Both the position numbers and the translations under genes were made by a program. 64,000 nt of DNA, from positions 867,001-931,000 of the forward strand of contig BROG01000238.1 in NCBI GenBank assembly GCA_030159075.1, given 5' to 3'. Below are positions 15,201 through 27,300 of this stretch, in pieces (position 1 is the stretch's first letter; the number at the start of each line of letters is the position of its first letter). The stretch comes from Atrina japonica (Eukaryota > Mollusca > Bivalvia > Pterioida > Pinnidae). Below the pieces are notes generated by a model. The model was not told where the DNA came from and did no database searches. It saw only the letters and a program-made list of their open reading frames with translations.

Positions 15201-18200
15201 TTAGCCCTGTACTTCAATATATACTCATTCATATAAATATAGCATGTTAGTGCTATGCCTCACTATGTACTGATTTACCCTAGTATAGCACTACTTAGCT
15301 ATATACTTCAATATGTACTAGTTGATACAAGTACAACGTATGTTGGCAGTATACTTCATTATGCACTTGTTTATACCAGTAAAGAAAGGGTAATACCAAG
15401 ACAAAGCAAAGCAGAAATGTGTTAGATTTCAATTAAGTTTGTTAAATTCAAATCACAGCAGTATTTGCTAATTACCTGTCAGCTGGATAATGTAATTTTT
15501 ATAGTATATCTGTATATCTTTGCCTGTAGGGATGGGTGTGCACAAAATTATATGTGGAAAAGATTAGAAAGGTGTAAAATATTTATTCATCATCAAATTT
15601 TGTTGTTTTTACTGCAATATAATCCTCTTGTATGTGTGTGTGGTTGTTGTTGTTATTAACCTCTAAAAGAAGTGCAATGTTTTCAATACCATTACAGCTG
15701 GACTAGCAGAGGAGGATTTAAAGTTACCCATACCCATGGACAAACTAAAGGAAATGGCCAACAGGATGAATCAAATACTGACCAATCTCTTGGTAAGCAA
15801 TAGCATATTTTCTTGGCTTGTGTACTGTGTTATCTCCCCTTGGTAAGATATTGAAATATCAAAAAAGAAAGATACAAATTTTGAAAACTAATTGTTCCAG
15901 AGATGAAATACATTTACAATGTATGTACACTAAAGGAATGGAAATGCCATATAGATGAAGACTAAAGAGGGATATTGATTGACACAGTGTATATTGTGGC
16001 ATGATTGAGAATTAGCCTGTGGTTCTGCTGTGTACAGAGTTGTGCTTTTGTGGAAACAAGTGGTGTTTGACCTGGATGTATTGTTGTTGATCTTGTTACA
16101 TGTGAGATCCAATATTGTGGCACCATAATCTGATTGATGTGATTAGCGGCACAACCATATATATCCTTCGTCCCTTTTCAGTCATGCTCTGATCAATTCT
16201 TTACTTCCAGATACTTAACACAATTCAATTTCTACTTCAACACAGTTAACATTATGATCTTAATAATACGACTCTCTACTCCATTAGACTTTAACGCTTG
16301 TATTGTGTCACTTTTAGATATGTTAGATGCAATTCTCCCAGATAAACTTTCAGTGATATGTATTCAGTAAGTCCAGGCCTTGTAGCCACAAAGAAATGAA
16401 TTATCCAGGTTCCTATTTTATGAAAAAGTTGTAAGTCGTAAATCGATTGATCTTAAAACAAAACTTAGGTTCATTTTTTTAACACTACCCTAACTCGGGT
16501 CTTAAGGCATATTCACACAATTTCAAATACAATATTGATAGTTTCTTAATACCTATACCTGCTATGATTCCAAAGATAAGTTTTGACACTGGATAGTCCT
16601 AAAAACAGTACCTGATTTTGTCATAAGTCACAAGTCCCTGGGGCCTGTTTTACAAAAGGTCTTAAGTCCTTAATCCTAAGTCTCAGTCTTAATTGTCATG
16701 GGGCTGACCAATTAGCGATGCAATGCCATAGTAGTTTGGACTAAAAGTTAGGATTTAGGACTGAGGACCTTTCGTAAAATTGGCCCCTGATCTTTGTAGA
16801 ATGGTCATAAGTTGTAAGTGTGGTCCTCAGACCAAGTCCAAGACTTGGTAGCTTACATAAAATGGGTCCCTGATTATTTAGAAATCCAGATAGTTATCTT
16901 TTCCACCATTTAGCCATTATATGGTGAGATTCTCTAATTTGTATTCTTTGGAGATTAAAGATGACTACATATTGGTTTTTAGTCTCTTTATTTGTGTGTT
17001 CACAACAGTCCATCAAATAACTTTTATTTCCTAAAATTTTAACCAAATTGTGTGTGATACTTTATATCAATGAAATCTAGAATAAGGTCAGTGGTGGTCA
17101 ATATTCGGCAAAATTAGCCTCTGTTATGGCACTCTATTGTCTGTTTATGAATCGCTTAGGAGGAGGCCAAGAGGTTAGAGCATCATGCTTTTAACAGTGA
17201 AATCATATTGCCTCCAATCAGTGCACATCTGAGCCCCTCTAGAATCTAAGCTGATTATGTGAGAACGTTTGCTAGCTTATTTGTGGAAGGCTGGTGTAAC
17301 TGTATTTTCTCATCCACCATTTAAACCTGGCCACCACCATATAACTAAAAAATTGTATTTCATAGTGCATAAAACAACTTTAAAACAAAAAATGTCATTA
17401 GAACTGTGACTTTTATTATCATGACTCTGATTGGTAGAGAAAAAGTCAAAATTAGATTAGAGATGTCAAAATGATATGTCTACTGGGCTCTTGGCTCAGC
17501 GCCTGACACTTCAAGAATATTCTTAAGTTTGGGATTATTCTGAACTTTGCCTTCTTAAACAATCAGATATGAGGAACAGCTGAAAGTGAATCAAATTTAG
17601 TCAGGAGTAATACTTAAGTTTTGGTGGTTCAAGGTCTGGGTCCTGGAGTTCAGTTTCTTTGTGAATACTAGGCTTGAACTTTAGTGTAATTCTCTACCCA
17701 CATTTCACACTGATTATCAGGTCAGAAAAGCAGTAATTTTTAGATCAAACAATAAAGTTTATATCACAAAAAAAAGTAAAATATAGGATATTGAAATTGT
17801 TTGACGGAACTGGTTTCCATTGTGTGGTTCATATTTTAGTCGACATTTTTACCTAAACAGGAAAAAACAAGGGCCTATGCAGCCCTTACAGCAGGGCAAA
17901 GTGCAAGATCAGTATCAGTGAGTGTCGAATGCTTAATTAGATATATGTTACTAACATAAGTTTAACCTTCACTTATTTACCACAACTTGAAACATGAGAT
18001 CCTTAAGTATTTCATGTTTTGTTATTTATATCTGATAAAGCTTTTGTTATGAATATGAGTATCTGTGGGTGTTGTTTTTAATAGCATGCTTGTCTTGTTA
18101 ATTGGAGAACCTGTTGTACAGGTCAAGATAGGTCATGCTTTGATTTCAGATTTGCAATGCATTTAAGTTTTATTTTTATGAAAACTTATATCATGATGGG

Positions 18201-18273
18201 ACATTTTCACTTTTTGTTTTTTGGCCAAGTGTCAAATTTTAAAGAAACATTTTTAGCATCATAATTATGAATT

Positions 18274-18352
<79 letters not shown>

Positions 18353-21300
18353 GTTGTGCAGTTTACAAATGTTCATGCAAGCTTGTCAAATTCTATAGAA
18401 TTTAGATAATAATAGCAGAGCTCCTAAAAGCCCCAGTTTTTGAATCTTTGAAATGAATGTAATATGTTGTGCAGTGTCTCGTACCTAGACACAGATGCTA
18501 ATTGTAAACTCAGTTTTTATTCTGTCAATGAAAAAAAAATTGTAAAATATAGCATTGTGTCCCAAAACTGGACACACATGATAATTGTAACCAAAACACT
18601 TGTCCCTTAAAATTGACGGCTGCTACAAACAAATTGGCAGTTGTGTGTGTTTGCTACAGCATTGTAGATCTAGTTGAAACAAATTTGTCTCATCATAAGA
18701 TTTGGACTAATTTAAAGAAAATGTATGTTTCAACCAATTCAAACATCATGAATGATGCATCTAATATGCACTATACATGATAAAGACAGGTAAACTGGAA
18801 TTTTTCTTTTTGTTTTGATTTTTATTCCAAAAACAAAACATTTGGATAATACAGAATTCTCTTTTAAAAAAGTTCAGTTACTGACAGTAATTATGTCTTA
18901 TTTTAAAAAATTATAATTAGATCTAGTTGCTTCATTATATCACACACATTATCAAACTTAGTAATTTTGTTCTCTCAAGCTTTTTTCAGTATATATTGCC
19001 AATGTTACAATATATACATATTATTTATTTTATATACCAGTATCTACCCAGCATAAGTTTCTGTTATATAGTGCACAAATATTATACCCCGCCTAAGTTT
19101 TTGTATAGCAAAAGTGCTTCATAAAATTATCAACCCAGCCTTAGATAGAATGCAAAAAATTTCATAAATAATTTTACACAGTTTAATTTTTTGTGACTTT
19201 TTATTACTTGTAAGATAATCTACCCAACCAGAAATTTTCTTCTTGCGATTTTTATTGTATACTTCATTCAGCTGCTGTTTGTTTATCAACCCAGCTTTAG
19301 TTAGAATGCAAAAAAGCTAAAAAATATTTTCCACAGTGGAATTTTTTGTGATTTTTTTATTGTTTGCAAACCTACCCTCGTCAAAGATTTTCTTGTTGTG
19401 AAGTTGTTTGTATTATTTTTTATAATACTGTCCAGATTATCAATCCAGCTTTAGTTAGATTGCGGAAAAAAAGCTAAAAAGAAATTTACACAGTAGGAGT
19501 TTTTGTGATTTTTATTGCGTATAAGATTTTATTGTTAATTTTATTTTTATAATTCTTTGTGGGTTAGTATGTTTAGTAATAAATCCATCAATATTTCCAT
19601 AAAATTGTGTATCAGTTGAAATAAGTCATTATAATACATTAAATGAATGTTGGTATTTTTTAGTGTCTGCAAAGATGGCCAATGTCTTTGTGAATTACAG
19701 CTGCATATAAAATTTGATATCAATATGTCTGAATTTTATGCAAAAAGTTGAAATTGATAATTACACATCCTTGGTGGGGATGATTTTTTTAACCCTTTCA
19801 CCTGATTTTGCATAGTATTCTCTTTTCTATAGATTAAACTGATCTATTGTGGTCTTTAGGGATAGAAGGGATAAGCCTTGATCTATGTCTTTGGAGAACT
19901 CTTGTTAGATACGTTAAATATATCTAGGTCTCATAACTTTATTTTTACAAATTTATTAGTGTATGGGCAGCTGTGAAACTAGATAAATTTAATTTTGACA
20001 TCTGACCAGTGCTCAAACACAGAAACCAAAAAAAACCGAATGAAAAATGTTTTTGATAATTGACTTCACAGTCGACATTTTAAATGAGATGGTTTTTTAT
20101 GTATTGACAGATTTAATAGATAGAATTGATGTTAAATCGGAAAAGTGCCCAAATATCCTCCAAGAATCTATGATAAATGCTTATTTTTGTAACTGAATTA
20201 AAATTACCGGTCATTTCATTTACCTTTTGGGCGCATCAGCATTGAAATAAATAAGAAGAATGTAAAACATAATTTTTTTTGTAAAGGGACTTAGAGTTAT
20301 ACTGCACATGCACAATTAGAACAAATTATTATTCTGTGGTTGCACTACCAGCATCTTCTGCACAATCATATATTCTCATGCAGAATTCAACTTGTATTGG
20401 GCTGGGATTTGCCTTGTTTGGACCGGGAAACTGTATATACTAAATGTGTTAGAGCACTGGTCAAATGAATCTAGAATATAATTATCTGAAATGGTGAATG
20501 CACTTGGTTAGTGATTTTTCTCAGACATGCCTTTTCAGACAAATTGATTGGTATTTTTGCAGCCTATTGTATCACATATTTTAAATGGAGATTCTTTTGT
20601 CAGATATTATCCTTGTATTTTACCATTATCTTACGTGTTCAGTTTACTTGAATGTAGACAGAACTTCACTGATAGTAAATATACTTAAGTAAGACCCTTT
20701 CAACCCTAAAAACAATAATAGACTGATCTAAAACAGATGGCTAGACCATACTTAGTACAAGCTAAGGGTAAAACAGTTCATTTAGATTATTCAAACTGTG
20801 GCTATCAGATTTGGTAATTATGCTTATAAGCCTAATTCTTTTATGTTTAACCAGTTTCCATCATAATGTTGACTCAGATTTTAATGAGTTACTGGTCAGA
20901 AATGAATGCTTGCCTTCCTTCTCTGATTATGATAAGAGTAAACCATCAGTCTTTATGTTTGTATACTTGTATATGGCTTCTTTTCTGTTGATGGAAGTGT
21001 AAAGATGTACCATTATAGATATGCTGCAGAGGATTTTCTGCGATCAGTTCAACTTGCTTCCCCTATAAATAAACTCAGTTGGACTGTGCTATGGAATTGG
21101 TTTAAAGTAGAATCCATTGTTTCTTTAGGGGTGGTTGAGTTATCGTATATCAATGTTTGTGTGTGAATTAGCGTTCCCTAGAATGTAGAGCTGCCAATTT
21201 AGATGTGTGTAATGTTTAAATTTGGACATAGCATGTCGTCACTGGTCTATTGGCATGGTAATGCTAAATGGCATGGTCAACTATGCTTCAAGTGTGGTTG

Positions 21301-24300
21301 CCACACAAGTGTAATTGAAATATTCAAAGTATTAATCATTGTTTTCATTATGTAATATAATTTGATGATGATTTTTCTTTATATTATATTTTATGCAGGT
21401 AAATATATTATTAATGAGAGATCATATGAATTAGAACTATGATACATGTATTCTGTTGATATTTTCACTGTCATTCATTTTTCCAGCTTTTGAACTATTG
21501 TATTTTCAAATTTTTATATTCCATAATTTCTTATGTCTCCTTTCCCAACAAGGTGGGGAGACATTTTGTCTTCCCACTGTTGTCTGTCTGTCCTTTACAA
21601 AATCTTGTCTGAGTTATAGCTTTCAACCCTTGCTTGGATTGCATTCAAAATGTATCATCATGATATATTAAGGAGTGTCATAGTCTTGACCTTGGATCAT
21701 ATCTTCAAGGTCACTCAGTTACCCTTGGTCTGAAAATTTGTCTGTCCTATAACTTTCCAACCTTTTGCATTGAATACATTCATACTTTGATATGATGTTG
21801 GTCATGACCTAAAACTGTGTTTGATTTTGATATCTTCAAAGTCACAGTTACCCTTGGTCTTAAAACTTTGTCTGTCCTAAAACTTTCCAACCTTTGCGTT
21901 GAATACATTCATACTTTGATGTGATATTGGTCAATACCTAAAAATTGTCTTTACTCTGACATTGAGTCATTACTTAAAGGTCACAGTGCACCCATGGATG
22001 GGGACACATTCAAATTATCCTTGAAATACCTGTACCAGTATAAAGAAATTGCAGCCAGAATCAGACTTGCTTTCAACATTAATTGTACAGGAAATGAAAC
22101 TGGTATTTTTTATATAAATGCTTGGTTAGCAAACAAGACATGTATCTAGCTGCCACAGATCTCTCTTTCAGAGTATTTGAAAATGCATCAGGTTTTGCTC
22201 ATCCAACCTGCATCTGTATGTACATGATTTTTGTACATGTTTCAGGCTATTATCATCTAGTCCTTCTGTAAAATGTCAGACTTGTATCAAGCTTTGCTCA
22301 TCTAATGCTACTCTGACAGATATCAGACATTTGCCTGACATTACTCATCTTTACTCCTTTAGAGTATCAGATATGTGTCAAGCTTTGCTCATCTACTCTT
22401 CTCTTGTAGTTTATCAAACATGTGTCAGGCTTTGCTCTTCTGCTTTTAGTCATAATCCTATATAGTATCAGATATGTGTCAATCTTTGCTCATCTAGTCC
22501 ACTCTTGTAGTGTATCAAACATGTCACGCTATGCTCTTCTGCTTCTAGTCATACCCCTTTAGAGTATCAGATATGTGTCAGGCTTTGCTCATCTAGTCTT
22601 CTCTTGTAGTGTATCACACATGTCACGCTATGCTCTTCTGTTTCTGGTCATATTCCTTTAGAGTATCAGATATGTGTCAGGCTTTGCTCTTCTGTTTCTG
22701 GTCATATTCCTTTAGAGTATCAGATATGTGTCAGGCTTTGCTCTTCTGTTTCTGGTCATATTCCTTTAGAGTATCTAGTACTACTGTAACTTTTTGGACA
22801 TATGTCTACTAGATCTTAGTCCTACTCCTGTAGAGTTTGTGACTTATATTTGGCTTGAATCAAATAGCAGACAACTGGATATGTCATATGTTGTTTAACT
22901 TATCAATCCCTGAAAAACAAAAGACTTGTCTATAAATCATTGACTTAGACCAGTCCAAATGTCTTAGTGACTGAGTCAAGGTCATGCAGTCTTACTCATA
23001 TGTTTGGATATCTTTTGGCTCATTCAGACTTGTTCATGTAAGGTGTAAGTCATCGTTTGTAATTGTACAGTACATGTATTTACAATCAATATCAGGGGTG
23101 GGAATTAACGGGTGCCCGTTCGCCCAAGGTGACTGAATTTATGATCAGGAAAATTGTCATACGTACGAAGTTGCCCATTTGGCAAATTGATTTCAGGAAT
23201 TTTTTTGCCACTTTTTGGGGCTGTTATTCGGTCCATTTCCAGTCGGAAATAGTATGTTTTTTTTTACTATTTTGATCCTTAAAATTCCCAATCTGATGAA
23301 GCTAAAATTTTAACATGTTAAGTTCGAATGTCCATTTTATCAGGATGAAAGTAGAAGTACAACCATTCTGCATTCGTCATTTCAAAAAGCTTACGTTTCG
23401 AAAGTGTTCCATTTCCTTCTATTTGCTGTTTAAATGGATTGCTAAAAACAGTTACAAATTAAAATAATAATTTTATTGACAAGTAAATATGTTAGTCTTT
23501 ACCTCATTGCCAAAAATTTCACAGAACACATCGTGTGTTGACTATTATTGCTTGCAGTTTATGGAGGAAATGGAAGTTGGGTGTGTGTAATAAAAGAACC
23601 GATACTGAATGGAACTGAATTTTAGGATGTGTTAAAATGATGATACATGTACATGTAATACTATACACTATATAAACGCTATAAAATCTTATTTAAATGT
23701 GATGAATGATAAAAGGAAAATTAGTTGTTGTGAATAAAAGTTTAATGACATACTTAAAATGGATAGATATTGTTTTAAAAAATGAAAACTTCTGTAATTT
23801 GCATCAATTTAAACACACAGTAGTTACATTGTAAAATAGTAATGATGATATTGACAATACAGAATGCATTTACAATTAATTTACTGGCAAATACAATGTA
23901 TATCATTCAGAGACAATTTACATTGTATATATTTATTAAAATAACAATAAATTGATAAAACACAAAATTAACTCAAATATTTTTTTTCTTTGCGGGCAAC
24001 CAAATTTTCATGGCAGGCAAGCACAATATCAGTATAGCACTTGCCCGGCTGAGCAAGTTGTTAAAAATGTTAAGGTCACAAACTGGTTAAAATTTTTTCA
24101 AGTAAATATGACGGGCCCCCAAGTTTAAATCTGGGCTCCCAGAATTTAAAACTTAAGAGCCTGTTTGGCTCCTGGGGATTTTGTCTTAATTTCCACCCCT
24201 GGATATCTAAACATGTTAGATAAGGAAACAAATTCTGAGGTTTAAATAATCTTCTTTTTGTATAAACATACAGCAAGATTCAAAGGATTTTCTTTTTTCT

Positions 24301-27300
24301 CAGATTATATACATGTATATATTTTTTTATTAATTAACCCTTATGGAAAGCGCCAGTTCATAGTTTGTTTATAAATTAATCCATGTGCAGGTTTGGATAT
24401 AGTAAAGTTATTACTGGTGACTAAAAAACTATGATAGTTAAAAAGAGTTGTGCATCCATGATGCAACTGTCTTCTTATAAAAATGTTTATTTCTGTGTGT
24501 TAATAATGTGTTTGTGTGGCTTGTTGTCTTGTGTGGTTTCAAACTATGATCCTCATCCTTGTAATCTTCAAACTATGATCCTCATCCTTGTAATCTTCAA
24601 ACTATGATCCTCATCCTCAAAAGCTTTCAAAAACTATGATCCTCATTCTCAAAAGCTTTCAAACTATGATCCTCATCCTCAGAAGCTTTCACAATATGAT
24701 CCTCAGAAGCTTTCAAACTATTATCCTCATCCTCAAAAGCTTTCAAACATAGTTCCTCATCCCCCAAAAATTTCAAATTGGAACCTCATCTGAATAAACT
24801 TTTAAACTATGATCCTTATCCTCAGAACAACAATCCTCATCCTCAAAAGCTTTCAAACAAAGTTCCTCATCCCCTAAAGCTTTCGAAAAAAAAGTTCTTC
24901 ATCTCCAGAAACTTTCAAATCCTCACCTGAAAAACTTTAAAACTAGGAGCCTCATCTGAAAAACAACACTCTTTATCTCAAAAGTTTTTAAACTATGCCT
25001 TTCATCCTTAAAAGCTTTCAAACAAAGTTCATCATCCTCAAAAGGAGTCTCATCTGAAAAACTTTTGAACTATGAGCCTCATCATTAAAAGCTTTGGAAT
25101 TGTGGTTTTCATCCTCAAAAACTTTCAAAGTTCAATCCTTGTCTCAAAAGCGTTTTAACTACAATCCTCATCCTCAAAAGCTTTCAAACTATGATTCATA
25201 AACTTCAAAAGCTGGTATTGGATAGGATAAAAAAGACAACAATTTGGGATTGAAAAGTCAAGGTCAGGGGTTGATCCTGGATGACTATTTTTGTGTTCAA
25301 ATAATGGTAACTTTAGAAATCCATATTATCAATCTTTCACACTAGCTGGTGAATGAAAATTAATGTTTATTAGAAGACTATTTTTGACATTTTGCACTGC
25401 ACTGGAATTGGAAAAAAGGTTCATTGATTATCATAGTTATGAGGTAGATATGCTCAAGTGCCTTATCATGTAAAATTGAATTCTAAATAATTAAAATGAG
25501 AGGAAAACAACTGATTGTTTACAGGTCACATGCATCTAAATTTGAAAGCTATTTGTGAGCATTTGCAGTTGTGTTCAAAGCTTTGATGTTTTATTTTTAT
25601 CTCTATATAAAGTATAGATAATGTAATCACAGAATTGCTCTGAAATATAGATAATTCCTGTTTTTGTTGACTTCTCAGTTTAGAGCTAAATAACTTGTTT
25701 TAACATCCAACACAGACTGGTGGATATGTAGCCAGGTTGTTCTTAATTTTGTAAATGTTTATTATCAAGCGTATTATGATAAATTTCTTAGTAAATAAGA
25801 TGGCTATTGGAAATGAAGAACAATGTCTTTCAATATTACTGGAAAAATTGAATAGCAAAACAGATTTCTTTTCAACTGGAATCTATTATTTTTAGGCTGT
25901 GATGAGTAATCGAGATGACGAGAGAGAAAGACTTCGTCAGGAACTGAAGGCAGCACAGGATGAACTGAACATGCTACGCGACATACAGCGACGTGTATCT
26001 GCTTCATCTCCAGGAGTACAATTGACTCAGGAGCGACCACTCAGTTTCGTCTCGGAAGCATCTTCATCTGTTTCTGACAACGATGAAGTGGCACAAAACA
26101 CAGCTGAGGAAGGCGAAGAAACTCTAGGTATATGTCTTCAATATACTATAAGGATTTGATTGCAATTATTTGTTATTTTATTTCCAGTACAAATTTTCTA
26201 TAACTTGTAGAATTTTCTGGAAATTAGAGCAGACGTGTCAAATTGAGACAAATTGTTGTGCTTCTTTGGCTTTATTAGGTAGCCCACGTCTCTCTGATAA
26301 ACTATCATGATTTGTTTCATCTGTCAATTTTAGTGGTGCAACAATGTACTGTGGGATGGTGTTTATTTTGGTATTTTTGGCATGGTTCGGTTCACAGTTC
26401 ATTTTTTCATGTTCACGTTACACCAATGGTGCATTCCTATGCAGTCCTATGTCAGATTAATTATCAGATTTCTGTTTCAAAATTTAGAGATTGACTCTAA
26501 ACAGAATTGACTGCTGCTGTCAAGTGGGGGTATCCTCTGATGTTGATGATCTTTGTTGTCTTCTGACAACATTTGTGCCTGTCCTGATATTTTGGCATTT
26601 ACATCTTTGTGTAAATTTTCTTCACCAAAGCAATACAGTGAAACTTGTGTTGAGAGTTCCATCTGCCACTAAAATGTGGTCTCTCAAGACAGGTCATCTC
26701 TCGAAAGAGGTATCTAAAGGATTATTCAAGTGAGTGGCTTCTGTTATAATGTCTTAAAAGGCAGGTGATATTCTATGAGAGTGGTCTCTCAAGACAAGTT
26801 GCACTATGATGGAAAATCATGTTGATCTACAGAGTTATTTGCTAAGTAAGATGGTGTTGATTAATGCCATGAGGTAAACATTAAAATGTTATAAATAAAC
26901 TTTAACTGTTTTTCAGAGGGCCAACCTGACCAAACTGAAATTGACCAAGAGGAACCCAACACTGCTCCCCAACACCAAACCGAAGATGATGTTGAGGATG
27001 ATGTAGATGACACAGATTCTGAATATTCTGAGACAGAAGTTTCCACGGCAACAGAATTGCCCAGAGAGATGACCGACATTCCCACAGAAACATTGACAGA
27101 AATTGAACCTCCAGAGGAGGATACACTTGAGGAGGATGAACCTCCATCAGCTACAGAGGAGGAGTTGTTAAATGCAGATCAGGAAGTACAGGAAGCTGAA
27201 ATCAATCAGATATCGGACCTCATGGAGCAAGTGACTGAAATAAATATAGAAAAAGATTCAATTGAAACTCAACAGACAGAAGAAGCCTCTGTTGATAAAA

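Larger units (their letters stand above)
17918..25895. other. Long intron (about 8 kb) of the RhoGEF gene
   Basis: No exon could be placed between 17918 and 25895. Contents are an AT microsatellite, a three-part dispersed repeat (21530-22010), a degenerate array (22300-22790), a hAT-like element (23093-24199) and a degenerate 30-bp array (24536-25200). The rest is AT-rich without recognisable features. Confidence 0.6.

Noticed and set aside
18927..22812. Several ORFs of 60-71 codons in the long RhoGEF intron
   Set aside because: They are AT-rich or repeat-derived, have no matching splice phases and no conserved motif.
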